Assembly: GCA_038087015.1 (NCBI GenBank)
Contig: JASBNA010000061.1
Coordinates: 186,001-250,000, forward strand
Reading direction: 5' to 3'
DNA length: 64,000 nucleotides
Origin: Cerrena zonata
Taxonomy: Eukaryota; Basidiomycota; Agaricomycetes; Polyporales; Cerrenaceae
Position numbers and translations under genes: made by a program. The notes under the pieces are model-generated. The model was not told the DNA's origin, did no database searches, and saw only the letters and a program-made list of their open reading frames with translations. Below are positions 40,850 through 50,458 of this stretch, piece by piece (position 1 is the stretch's first letter; each line of letters opens with the position of its first letter).

Positions 40850-41400
40850 CTGAAATATACCCACGGGTTGCGTCCGGTTTGCAGGTTAGCGCCCACCCGC
40901 AGGTTAGCTCCCGACACCAACGTGTGCTAGGTAATTCTGGGAACGGGGGACCATTCACCACTAAAACAAAGAATTGGAAAAGATTCAGGGAGAATATCAG
41001 CTACTTCAAGCAGCAAAGGGTCAAGCAGAAAAAGACTGAAGCTGGCGAAGGGGACGCAGCACTAGTGGGACTCGCCAGGAAGGCCCCCCGGGCAGATGTA
41101 CGGAGCTTCGATGCTGGAATTGCCGGCCGAAAGAGGCCGGTTTACGAGCCTGCGGTGTGCGGGTGTTTTGCCGGGCTATTTCCGGGCTATGTCCGGAGGG
41201 GGCCAACGGCTTGTCAAACTGCCGAACAAGACATAAAACGGGTTGTGACAGCATCTGTTGATCAAGACCAACGAGCAGACCAGGTCCAGGACACCCTGCC
41301 AGTGGGCATCGTGGAGCCAGGTCCCGGAAAGATGGGTATGGGGTTCCTAATCGGTATAGGGGTACAATTATGAATTGATGCACAAGACACGCTCTGGAGA
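40850..41400. other. G+C-rich island upstream of ceramide synthase
   Basis: Abrupt shift to G+C-rich sequence. Contains repeated CGCCCACCCGCAGGTTAGCTCCC-type motifs at the left edge, the hairpin CCGGCC-GAAAGA-GGCCGG near 41122-41141, and repeated CGGGCTATTTCCGGGCTATGTCCGG. Long frames are open on both strands (40828-41373 plus, 41021-41521 minus), a compositional effect; neither translation looks like a protein family. Might be foreign or transposed DNA, or a mitochondrial-type GC cluster (speculation). Confidence 0.55.
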
Positions 41401-41519
41401 AATTTTCAGAAAAAACAACCGTTGGGACTGGGTTTAGGGTATGCTTGGTGCTCTTTAGCTTGAACTTTGGATTAAGACTTGTTTCTTTGATTGGTAAGGT
41501 AAGGATCAAGTAGGAAAAC

Positions 41520-42733
41520 ATGAGTGATTCGAATCATTTATCGCCTAAACAAACCACCCGTCGCCGGGGGTCATCCGTGGGGAAATTTGAAGTTGGTGAT
41601 ACTTCACCATCTTTGAGTACGATGTATATTAGTAACCATTCTAGAAAAAAGTCGTTTGAAAGAATCAATGAATTGTCGAAGGAAGGGTCGTCGGATATTG
41701 CTATATTGAAGAAGTTTATTATTGCATTTAGAGAATTGAGTTATAGACATACTTGGATTCAACCGTTGATTGTTTTGTTAATTAGTATTGGGACCTTTTT
41801 ATTATCGGCTTCCTGATGGTTTGGTACATGAATTTTTAGCGAAATTGATGATTCCATCTTATAAGATTGAAGGAACCGATCAATACGGTAAAGGTGTTAA
41901 TGATTTCTATTTTGTATTTTACTACGCCATCTTTTTCACTTTCTTGAGAGAATTTTTAATGTGCTGTATCTTAAGACCATTGGCTAAGTTTTTCAAGATT
42001 AAAAGAGAAAGTAAACAGAAGAGGTTCATGGAACAAACTTATGGGATCTTTTATTATGGTATAACCGGTCCATTTGGTCTTTGGATCATGTCAAGAACTC
42101 CCGTTATGGTATTTCAATACCACCGAATTCTATATCAGTTACCCTCATAAAACTCATGATATCTATTTTAAAATTTATTACTTAGGACAAGCTGCCTTTT
42201 GGGTTCAACAATCAATTGTTCTTATTTTACAATTGGAAAAACCCCGTAAAGATTTTAAAGAATTGGTTTTACATCATATTGTCACCATTGCCTTGATTTG
42301 GAACTCGTATCGTTTCCATTTCACTTGGATGGGGTTGGCCGTTTATATCACTATGGACGTATCGGATTTCTTTTTGGCTCTCTCCAAAACTTTAAACTAC
42401 TTGGATTCTCCAGTAACCATTCCTTTCTTTGTTCTTTTCATGTCTACCTGGATCTACTTGAGACATTATTTGAATTTGAAAATCTTGTGGTCCGTTCTCA
42501 CCGAGTTTAAAACCGTCGGTGAATGGGATTTGAATTGGGATACTCAACAGTACAAATGTTGGATCTCTCAACCAATCGTCTTCTTCTTGATTGGGGCTTT
42601 ACAATTGGTCAACACCTATTGGTTGTTCCTCATTCTTCGTATCTTGTACAGACTCTTCAATAGCGGAGAAGCTAAGGATGATAGAAGTGATGATTCTGAA
42701 GAAGAAGAAGAACAACATAAAAAGTATGATTAA
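41520..42733 (+). CDS. LAG1: LAG1/LAC1 ceramide synthase with two +1 frame breaks
   Basis: Three consecutive frames together encode one ceramide synthase of about 403 residues, normal for the family. Part 1 (41520-41813): ...[20 protein letters not shown], ending LLSAS. Part 2 (41815-about 42102): [45 protein letters not shown]. Part 3 (about 42104-42733): LGQAAFW, the TLC-domain LHHIVT...WNSYRFHF and [14 protein letters not shown] with the conserved His and Asp residues, and an acidic tail. Break 1 is at TCC TGA T (41811-41817), break 2 at CCC GTT (42100-42105). Skipping one base at each restores conserved sequence on both sides. LAG1 versus LAC1 is not resolved. ER membrane enzyme making ceramide from acyl-CoA and sphingoid base. 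Confidence 0.88.
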
Positions 42734-42948
42734 CCTCAATACCAGTGGCCCTAATAAAAACTCTTAATTTCTCTAATCAACCCTTTCCTGGTACCTCTTG
42801 TTTATACTATCGGTTTATTCATGTTTTACAATAGATTTGTAATAGATTTTGTAATAAAATTTGTATTAATTTTTTGTAACAAATTTGCAATAATTTTTGT
42901 AGTGGTTTTTTTCTCAAAGCAAAAAATCAACTCGATGATGTTATCGGT

Positions 42949-43326
42949 ATGCCAATATCCATAACTGCAGAGGAACTAGTTGAGTTCCATAATGAATCGT
43001 TCGTCCCGGAGAATGGTGCAATGAAGAAATTTCTCTTGGGCAATCCGGATTTACTACTCGGGAAACTGACTATTCTGAACACTCCAAAAACCGACGCTGG
43101 AAATTTACAACTTGGTGATTTGATATTAGATGAAGAGAATTTGATTCAAAACGATGAAACGGAAGAGGCAAAAGAGTTTATTGAGTTTCAAAAACAACAT
43201 CGGGCTCAGTTCTTACAAGAAATAAAGGATAAAAATCTAAGTTTGAAAGGAACCTCAAACGATGAACCAATGATTGAAGTGATCGAGCCTTGTAAAAAAA
43301 GGAAACATCAACCATTAAACTACTAA
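42949..43326 (+). CDS. small acidic protein, unknown
   Basis: 125 residues, MPISITAEELVEFHNESF at the start, acidic middle (LILDEENLIQNDETEEAKEF), helical EFQKQHRAQFLQEIKDK and a basic KKRKH near the C-terminus that could be a nuclear signal. No membrane segment. I do not recognise a family. A clean ATG and codon use like its neighbours support it as a gene. Convergent with MRP4. Confidence 0.55.
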   Translation: MPISITAEELVEFHNESFVPENGAMKKFLLGNPDLLLGKLTILNTPKTDAGNLQLGDLILDEENLIQNDETEEAKEFIEFQKQHRAQFLQEIKDKNLSLKGTSNDEPMIEVIEPCKKRKHQPLNY

Positions 43327-43371
43327 TATTGATAAATACAATGATTTTAAATTTAACTATTTACAAAATTA

Positions 43372-44757
43372 TTAATCTAACAACTGATTTAATTCATCTT
43401 TCAGTTTTTGCTTATTTTGAGTCTTTTTATATGCTGTCATTTTATCAATTCTCATTTGTAAACCATCTTGAGCAGCTTTTGATAATACACCAACCATTAA
43501 ATTAGTGGATCTAATATTATCATCATTACAAGGAATTGGGTAGGTCAATAAAGAAGGCTCCATATCAGTATCACATAATCCAATTGTAGGAACTCTCAGT
43601 ATAATACATTCATTAACACAATTTCTATTTTCAACTGGATTTAAAATAACAACTAAATCTGGTTTAATTAAATCATCGGCTTCTTTTAATAAATCACGAC
43701 CAGTTGATTGATTCAATAAATCAGTTTCATGTCTTAATTCTCCACTTAATTGTCTAGTAACTTCAACAAAATTAGTAATTGTACCAGGAATCCATCTTTT
43801 AGAAATATAATAACCTTGAGATCTTTTAGCAGCAGCTTCTAATGCAAGATGTTGTTCTTGACTCTTAGAAGTACCAACATAAAGAATAACCCCACCTTTC
43901 TCACTGACTCCTTTAATAACTCTACTTGCCTTTTTCAATGAAGTTAAAGTTTCATTTAAATCGATCAAATGAATTCCATTATATTCTCCGTATATGAAAG
44001 GTTGAGTACTTGGTCTCCATTGAGATTTTGCATGTCCCAAATGACATCCTGCTGCCATTAAAGTACTAATGGAAGTTTCTTCAAGATGTTGAGGTTTTCT
44101 AATATCATCTTTAGGTAAATAAATATCAGTTAAATTTGATCCTAAATTACCCAGATTTCTTGTATGAGATAAATGTCTTAAAAATAATTCTTGTTCAGAA
44201 TATGGTTTATAATTAGGAGTTGGTTTTAATTGGGGGAATTGATTGAAAATAGACGTTGATGCTGTAGATCTAATGGTTTGACTAGTTGATGTATTATCAC
44301 TTGATGTTTTCAATTCATCAATATTAGAATTACTTATTTTAGCCCATGGTCTATTTTGAATTTCAAACTTTGGTAAATTCATATGCTTATTCAAAAATTC
44401 TTCTAATTCTTCATTTAATTGCTTAACTTTTCCTTGATCTGGTAAATTATCTAATTCTTGTTGAATTTTTTTCAATCTAGAACTAATTAATGTGGATGGG
44501 GTTTTATTTAATGTACTAATCATGTTTTTCGTTTCTTCCTTCATCTCACGCAACATTCTTGCTCTTGCGAACCCTTCTTCTTCCTTGGCTAATGCTTCTG
44601 AAATCGCTCTTTCTCTAGCAACACTTCTTCTGACCGTTTCTTCACTTCCTTCGACCGTATCGCTTTCAGTGGTGACCGATGCAGTGGCTTGGTATCTCAC
44701 AAAGCTACGCATGGCCCCGCGCTGGGCACCAAGCAGCTGTCTCAGTAAACGAAGCAT
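43372..44757 (-). CDS. MRP4: MRP4, mitochondrial ribosomal protein uS2m
   Basis: 461 residues. An Arg-rich mitochondrial presequence (MLRLLRQLLGAQRGAMRSF) and a helical N-terminal extension precede the uS2 domain (about 228-440): TLMAAGCHLGHAKSQWRPS, FIYGEYNGIHLIDLNETL, ILYVGTSKSQEQHLALEAA, YYISKRWIPGTITNF and the C-terminal CDTDMEPSLLTYPIPCNDDN, all characteristic of S2. Small mitochondrial ribosomal subunit. Confidence 0.95.
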   Translation of the reverse strand: MLRLLRQLLGAQRGAMRSFVRYQATASVTTESDTVEGSEETVRRSVARERAISEALAKEEEGFARARMLREMKEETKNMISTLNKTPSTLISSRLKKIQQELDNLPDQGKVKQLNEELEEFLNKHMNLPKFEIQNRPWAKISNSNIDELKTSSDNTSTSQTIRSTASTSIFNQFPQLKPTPNYKPYSEQELFLRHLSHTRNLGNLGSNLTDIYLPKDDIRKPQHLEETSISTLMAAGCHLGHAKSQWRPSTQPFIYGEYNGIHLIDLNETLTSLKKASRVIKGVSEKGGVILYVGTSKSQEQHLALEAAAKRSQGYYISKRWIPGTITNFVEVTRQLSGELRHETDLLNQSTGRDLLKEADDLIKPDLVVILNPVENRNCVNECIILRVPTIGLCDTDMEPSLLTYPIPCNDDNIRSTNLMVGVLSKAAQDGLQMRIDKMTAYKKTQNKQKLKDELNQLLD

Positions 44758-44944
44758 CCTGTTTCTTCAAAGACTTGTTTGTTAAAGATTAAAAGACCTT
44801 AATGTCGATTTGGTTGAAATTTTTCAGTGAAGAACGAAAAAAAAAAAAAAAATAAAAAAATAAAAAAATTAGAAAAAGTCGTGTGGACATTCATTTTCCA
44901 CTAGATCTTATTACTCCATCACCGTATTTTGCAATAAAACAGTC

Positions 44945-45493
44945 ATGGAGTTAAACAGGGCCACTAAGGACGGTGAGGAGATTCAGTACTGGGAGTGTGA
45001 CACGCTCACCCAGGTCTCAGCAAGAATTCTCGAAAAATTACGGAGAGAAGCCCAATTGGAACGGGAATCAAAGGTGACCTTGGTGATTGCAGACCCTGCT
45101 CTTTATGATAATGGGAAGCTAGAAGTTGTTCCTCTGATCAGCACAGTCAACCTCTTGCCTCGAATCAATGTCGTGTTGGTCGAGTCATGGGAAGAGTTGA
45201 TAATGCTAACCAGGAGCCATTACACTCCTGGATCTCCAATGGCACCAGGATGCGTGGATGAGAATTGCAAAACGTTAGTATTCTACCGGGTGTTAGAGCA
45301 CTTTTCGGAGCAACTAGATGGGCAGAAAGTTAACTACTGGGGGAATCTCTTATACAAATTGATAAAGGTGACGAGATGCGAGGTAGACTGTGTGGAAGTT
45401 GGGGTGAACGAGACCCAAGTGCCCAATACCGAAGCATCATCGGATATGATTTCGCTAGAGCTAGTTTTATCTAAATGGATGAATATCGAATAA
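44945..45493 (+). CDS. unknown 182-residue protein
   Basis: Complete ATG-to-TAA frame divergent from MRP4. Residues 20-75 (LTQVSARILEKLRREAQLER, KVTLVIADPALYDNGKLEVV, RINVVLVESWEELIML) alternate helix and hydrophobic strand as in a small alpha/beta (possibly RecA-like) fold. There are five cysteines, one pair in CVDENC. No membrane segment. Comparison with Shu-complex or Elongator-type RecA-like proteins is only a guess. Coding potential looks good. Confidence 0.55.
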   Translation: MELNRATKDGEEIQYWECDTLTQVSARILEKLRREAQLERESKVTLVIADPALYDNGKLEVVPLISTVNLLPRINVVLVESWEELIMLTRSHYTPGSPMAPGCVDENCKTLVFYRVLEHFSEQLDGQKVNYWGNLLYKLIKVTRCEVDCVEVGVNETQVPNTEASSDMISLELVLSKWMNIE

Positions 45494-45630
45494 TATTAAT
45501 TTACATGAATATAAACTAGAGAGAAAAATCAGAAAAGAAAAACTAGGAAAGGACAAATAAAGAGAAGTTTTGTCATTACTCATAACTTATATATATTTTT
45601 TTAATGATTAGTATTCAGGGGAACCGGCAG

Positions 45631-46341
45631 TTATTTAGTAACTTCTTCAACGTCTTCTTCATCATCTTCAGCACCGGCTTCCCCGCCGGCACCAGCACCA
45701 GCTTGTCCTAATTGACTAGCCAATTTACTGATATCAAAGTCACCGCCTGGACCACCAGCACCACCGGCACCACCCATACCTTGCATCATGGAAGCAAAAT
45801 CAAGGCCACCAGCACCACCAGCACCACCGGCACCACCCATACTTTGCATCATGGAAGCAAAGTCAAGACCACCAGGGCCACCGGCACCACCTGGACCACC
45901 TGGACCACCTGGACCACCAGGACCACCTAAACCACCCATGCCTTGCATGTCGTCTTCTTCTTCTGGTTGCTCATCTTGCTCGTCCTCATCAACCCATTTG
46001 TCGAAATCAGTTTTAACATAATGTAATTTAACCTTTTCTTTAGTTAAACGAGGCCAGTATTCTTCCTTCAAGTTCTTCTTTCTTAAAATAAAGAAAAGAT
46101 TGTGTCCGGATTGTGATTTCTTACTGTTTTCAGTATCGATTTCTTCAAAGAATTCCAAATCCAATTTATAATGATTATCGTTTTCAGCAGAATCAGCTTC
46201 AAAACTTAAATGAGTTGAAGTCAATTCCAATTTTTCATTTTGAGGATCTTGAATAGCAATGGTCAAATAAATAATGTTTTTGCTTGCTTCATTTTCATTG
46301 GAACGTTGTGCCCATAAAACAGTTGGATGTGTGACAGCCAT
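45631..46341 (-). CDS. SBA1: SBA1, Hsp90 co-chaperone p23
   Basis: 236 residues. CS/p23 domain at about 3-118: HPTVLWAQRSN at the start, FEADSAENDNHYKLDLEFFEEI and the p23-type EEYWPRLTKEKVKLHYVKTDFDKWVDED. It is followed by an acidic stretch and Gly/Ala/Pro-rich repeats typical of Sba1 and an acidic C-terminus. The repeat holds two copies of LDFASMMQ(S/G)MGGAGGAGG plus runs of GGPGG. Sba1 binds ATP-closed Hsp90. Convergent with the unknown gene at 44945. Confidence 0.95.
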   Translation of the reverse strand: MAVTHPTVLWAQRSNENEASKNIIYLTIAIQDPQNEKLELTSTHLSFEADSAENDNHYKLDLEFFEEIDTENSKKSQSGHNLFFILRKKNLKEEYWPRLTKEKVKLHYVKTDFDKWVDEDEQDEQPEEEDDMQGMGGLGGPGGPGGPGGPGGAGGPGGLDFASMMQSMGGAGGAGGAGGLDFASMMQGMGGAGGAGGPGGDFDISKLASQLGQAGAGAGGEAGAEDDEEDVEEVTK

Positions 46342-46555
46342 CGTGTATGTTTCCTATATCAATTGACTTCCTGTGGTGAATGTCTTTCTTTCCTTTTATA
46401 CTTTGGCTTCGTTGATAAATTGCCTTCATTAATTTTCTCGAAGTTTCCAACGACACTGGGAAAAAACGTAGTGCGCGTGCACAACAATATAGTTGCAAAT
46501 ATTATACTTATATTGATATATTGATGTATTTATATATAATTATATACTGATATGA

Positions 46556-48310
46556 TTAGCTACGGTCGTTGTCGACCACTTGGAGGAACTGGTAGTAGAA
46601 GGCAATGATTTGGAGGTGGGAGTCAAACAAAATACGCTCGTCTACGCCGTGAGCATGGGTTTCCACCGTAGGATTCAAGCCTGGTCTGTAACGATAAATG
46701 TGCTTGGTAAGGTCCCAGAAGTATCTGGTATCGGTATTCCCGGTGGCAATGCCTGGAGCCACAATGACGGGTATACCCTTGAAAGGAGACTTGGCATTGT
46801 CCGGGAAGGAGACTTCCTCGTAGACGTGTCTGATGATCCCGGCAAGTAACTTCCACTTAGCATCACCAACTGGGGTCTGGGGTGCTGGTTCGAGAGGATC
46901 GGAGTAGTCAATGGCAAAGAAGCCTTTTTCTGTCACTGGCTTCAACTCTTTGCTGTTGAGTTTAACCCCCAAGTCATTTTCCCGAGCAATCTTAAAGGCA
47001 ATTCTTAAATCGTGTTCCACGGTTTCGTTGACACTTGATTCAATTGCAATACGATGGTTGACCACCGCCTCAACGTATTCTGGCAAGGCGTTGGACTTTG
47101 TTCCTCCGTTGATAATGTCCACTGCAGTCGAAGTAGAAATAAGGAATCTACTCAACAAGGATTCGTTGGTCAAGTAGTCAATGGCCTTTTTATTTGCTTT
47201 TGAATTATACTCAGCATCAAGAATGGCCTGTTTAACGTCGGCGGGTAAGCTTGGAGAATGAACGGCAATGCATTGGTATTCATGGAAGGTTGGATTCAAA
47301 GGCGTAAACACTCCTTTGAATTGGCTTCTCTCCAAATCATGAATATACAGCGCTAATAATCCAATTGAAGTATGGTCGCCTTGAGGTACAGAAGAGTGTC
47401 CCCCCGGGGTTTTAACCGAAACATGGACATCTAAGGCCCCCTTTTCAGAGGTTCCAGGTAACGCCAAATAAACATCGTTTTGTTCTACCAAACTTTGACC
47501 ACCTTCATCAACAACTGCATAAATTGAATTTGGTCCATAGCGCTCCAAGATACGCTTTGAGATCGTACGGGCACCTCGTTCACCGCCTACTTCTTCATCA
47601 AATCCAAAGGCAAAGATAATCGTACGCTGAGGTTTGAATCCAGAATCAACAAGCAATTCGCTGGACTCTAATAACCCAATCAACAAATTCTTGCAATCAG
47701 CAGAGCCTCGGCCCCATAATCTCTCTCCGTCGTAATGGCCCGAGTATGGTGGATAAGTCCAGTCGTCTAAAGTGGCCTTTTGAGTGGGCACAACATCTTG
47801 ATGGGCCATCAAAACTATTGGTTCAAGGCTCGAGTCAGACCCTTCCCACGTAAGCAACAACCCCCATTGGTTGACTTTCTCGACTTTCAACACTTCATTG
47901 AAGAGCCTGGGGAAAGTGGCTTTCAAATAATCGTGAAATGGAGCAAATTTGGCTGCCCAGTACTCGGGATCCTCCTCGACTGAAGGATCAGAATCAAAAA
48001 CCTCGGTATTCACTTGCACAGCTCCCGATAATTTGGCTGCAGACTGATTACGAAAGCTCTCATCGCCGATTATCTTAGCAACGGTAGAGTTATCCTGATA
48101 ATAACCTTCGGGACGTACAATTTCTGCTACCGGACACTGGTTTGAAGTAAATATCTGTCCCAACTTCTCATCAAACTCCAGTTTGATACTCACTGTCAGG
48201 GCCAATGTAAGACATCCAATGACCAAGAAAACTACCACGGCCAGTGACCTCAACAATAACCCAAGGTAATTGGACCTTTCTGCTTCTGATCTCTTTGGTT
48301 CCTTCAACAT
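46556..48310 (-). CDS. CPS1: CPS1, vacuolar carboxypeptidase S
   Basis: 584 residues, M20 zinc peptidase. Type II membrane anchor near 22-46 (SLAVVVFLVIGCLTLALTV) after a basic cytosolic tail with two Lys residues near the N-terminus, the known ubiquitination region for sorting into the vacuole. Active-site landmarks: LMAHQDVVP, WGRGSADCKNLLIG, catalytic Glu in FDEEVGGERGARTI, dimer-domain GGHSSVPQGDHTS, and C-terminal VETHAHGVDERI. Length equals S. cerevisiae Cps1 (about 576). Confidence 0.95.
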   Translation of the reverse strand: MLKEPKRSEAERSNYLGLLLRSLAVVVFLVIGCLTLALTVSIKLEFDEKLGQIFTSNQCPVAEIVRPEGYYQDNSTVAKIIGDESFRNQSAAKLSGAVQVNTEVFDSDPSVEEDPEYWAAKFAPFHDYLKATFPRLFNEVLKVEKVNQWGLLLTWEGSDSSLEPIVLMAHQDVVPTQKATLDDWTYPPYSGHYDGERLWGRGSADCKNLLIGLLESSELLVDSGFKPQRTIIFAFGFDEEVGGERGARTISKRILERYGPNSIYAVVDEGGQSLVEQNDVYLALPGTSEKGALDVHVSVKTPGGHSSVPQGDHTSIGLLALYIHDLERSQFKGVFTPLNPTFHEYQCIAVHSPSLPADVKQAILDAEYNSKANKKAIDYLTNESLLSRFLISTSTAVDIINGGTKSNALPEYVEAVVNHRIAIESSVNETVEHDLRIAFKIARENDLGVKLNSKELKPVTEKGFFAIDYSDPLEPAPQTPVGDAKWKLLAGIIRHVYEEVSFPDNAKSPFKGIPVIVAPGIATGNTDTRYFWDLTKHIYRYRPGLNPTVETHAHGVDERILFDSHLQIIAFYYQFLQVVDNDRS

Positions 48311-48775
48311 GGTCGGAGCTTAGGTTGTGATTTCCGTACACCACAAATTAATAGCAAATAACAAAAGGGGTTAACACCGCAACGATAAGCAACAAATGAC
48401 CTGGTTCTAACAATTAGAGCTAAGTCTGATGATTTAAAACACCTTGCTTAAAGAGGAGGAAGAAGCGTTAAGTAAAAGGGTGAAAAAGAAAAGAAGTCAA
48501 GTTGAAAAATTCAGGTGCTGAAGAAAGGAAAGAAAAAGGAAAAAAAAGGATCTTACACTGTGAAGTTCTTATCAATTGTGCAATAGCCAAAACATACTGC
48601 TGTTCCGGGTATCTATGGTTAAGAAGGTGCCATTCAGTATTGCAATTGTTAGAGGAATTCAAATTCGATATCAAAATAAGGCAATTACTCGAGTTATAGC
48701 GGAGTGAGAGCGGAATTTTTCAATTACTTTTCAAATCATCTTTTACCCCTGCCTATCAGTACAGCTGAATGAATC
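48311..48775. other. divergent intergenic region
   Basis: Between CPS1 and the F-box gene. Carries a partial Rap1-like CCGTACACCA at about 48333-48342 close to the CPS1 ATG, and purine-rich AAAGGAAAGAAAAAGG sequence near 48520. No gene seen. Confidence 0.45.
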
Positions 48776-50257
48776 ATGATAGGGGAGTTACCATTAGAGA
48801 TTCAGATCAAGTTACTAAGGCTAGCGCCTGCTAGTAGCTTGAAACATGTCAATTCCCATTTCTACATGCTATACAACAGTTTGTACTACGATAAGATTAT
48901 CGAAACTTTTGGAGAAGATATCATTTATGTCATAATCAAGGCATTGTCATGGATAAAAATCTATATTAGATCTTTAGATGCATTTAGATTTGTTTGCAGA
49001 AATGTGATCAAGAGTCGTCTTGACTTGAAGAATGTCCCTGTTGCCAGAAAAAGGGCAGAAGATTGTTGTCGGGATATGAATCCTATAGTTGCTAATGAAA
49101 TCTTGAATTGTGAATATATCAAGGATTCCTGGCGTTATATCTATTCAGTATTGAAAAATAAGAGATTGTTTGCTGAATATACCGATTATAAGATAGATGA
49201 ACCCACGAATTATGTATTTAATCATTTTGTTGAAATTAATCGAAGTTATCTTTTGTCTTACACCAAGAGTTTATGGTTGGCTCCAGGAGATTATAACTTG
49301 AATATAGGCTTGGTTATTAAGCACGGAAGCGGATTGGGTACTACGAAATTTGAAATCAAGTATGAAAATCTGCAAGGTAAAACAGTAACTCAGACTTTTT
49401 ATCCGCCAACTAATATTAATGAAATTTTACCAAAGCAGCAATTCTGTTTTTTAAGATTGGGTGAATTCACCATACCCCCTGCCGATCCTAAAGTGGGTAC
49501 TGATGATTGCAACCATCATAATAAGTTATACAAAGTTCAATTGGTGATGGAAGAAATCGGGCTTTATTTGAAATCTGGTTTTAGAATCTTTTTCATCGAC
49601 ATTTGTCAACCGCTGCTTCTTTTCAACGATTTCGACTTATTATACTACTCAGTTAAAGAAACAAATTATAAGTATTTCATTAACTTGCCGATGAAAAATC
49701 TATATAAAGCTTTGAACTATATCCAGAATGGGGGTGAAAATCATGAGTTAAACCAGAATGATGATCAAGCTCATTATGGTGAAGGTGATCCTTTTGATAT
49801 AATGGATCAATACGACCAAGACTACTCTGTTGATGATGTCTTGGTTAAATCTTCCATACCTCCTTCCACTCCAAATAAAGATAAAAGGCTTGTTGAAAAA
49901 GAGCAAAACAGGTATAAAGATAAAAGAATGAAAATGGTTTACGGTAGTAGCAAAAAAGATCATAGCATGGCTAATTATATCTTGAACAAACAGAAAGACC
50001 CTCGAGAAGACAAATTAGCTGCATATGCAGATTTTTACTTCAATAATCACTTCAAGAAAAGATACTTCAAATTCAATACGGTTTATCAACGTCGCCAATT
50101 CATAAATCGTTTTGGTGACTTCGATTTAGACTGGAATAATGTCGAAGAATACAAACCAGGTACTAGATTCGATGATAAAACTTCTAACCGGCAAAGATCT
50201 TGTGCATACGACAAAGAAGGTCTAAAATGGAAAATCCCTTTGGTGGGTGAACTATGA
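48776..50257 (+). CDS. F-box protein (PP2-like fold)
   Basis: 493 residues. The N-terminal F-box is short but clear (LPLEIQIKLLRLAPASSLKH, NSHFYMLYNSLYYDKII). Residues 160-290 contain YTKSLWLAPGDYNLNIGLVI and GLGTTKFEIKY, the pattern of phloem-protein-2-like domains found in yeast F-box proteins. The C-terminal region is basic, then YFKFNTVYQRRQFINRFGDFDLDW and LKWKIPLVGEL. The S. cerevisiae DAS1/YDR131C pair is the closest I can suggest, without certainty. Expected to recruit substrates to SCF via Skp1. Confidence 0.7.
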   Translation: MIGELPLEIQIKLLRLAPASSLKHVNSHFYMLYNSLYYDKIIETFGEDIIYVIIKALSWIKIYIRSLDAFRFVCRNVIKSRLDLKNVPVARKRAEDCCRDMNPIVANEILNCEYIKDSWRYIYSVLKNKRLFAEYTDYKIDEPTNYVFNHFVEINRSYLLSYTKSLWLAPGDYNLNIGLVIKHGSGLGTTKFEIKYENLQGKTVTQTFYPPTNINEILPKQQFCFLRLGEFTIPPADPKVGTDDCNHHNKLYKVQLVMEEIGLYLKSGFRIFFIDICQPLLLFNDFDLLYYSVKETNYKYFINLPMKNLYKALNYIQNGGENHELNQNDDQAHYGEGDPFDIMDQYDQDYSVDDVLVKSSIPPSTPNKDKRLVEKEQNRYKDKRMKMVYGSSKKDHSMANYILNKQKDPREDKLAAYADFYFNNHFKKRYFKFNTVYQRRQFINRFGDFDLDWNNVEEYKPGTRFDDKTSNRQRSCAYDKEGLKWKIPLVGEL

Positions 50258-50458
50258 ACTCAATACACGTAGATTCCCATAATTTTAATGCATTTTTAAT
50301 GATTCTATAGCTTTTAATAACGAATTTTAATGAAAGTTTTCATTTCATAGTTGCAATTTTGTATTTAGTATTGAAATTTTTGTATTGCGAAACAGTCATT
50401 TTTAGTTGATGTTTTGATCTTTTCAAATACAACCTACCTACTATCGGTTAACTAATAG

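Noticed and set aside
40828..41521. Long frames on both strands (181 codons plus, 166 codons minus)
   Set aside because: They lie in a G+C-rich island where stops are rare; neither translation has domain-like sequence, and the two overlap on opposite strands.
41780..41830. Intron explanation for the ceramide synthase breaks
   Set aside because: No GTATGT-type donor or TACTAAC branch near either site, and the flanking protein is continuous with only one base to remove.
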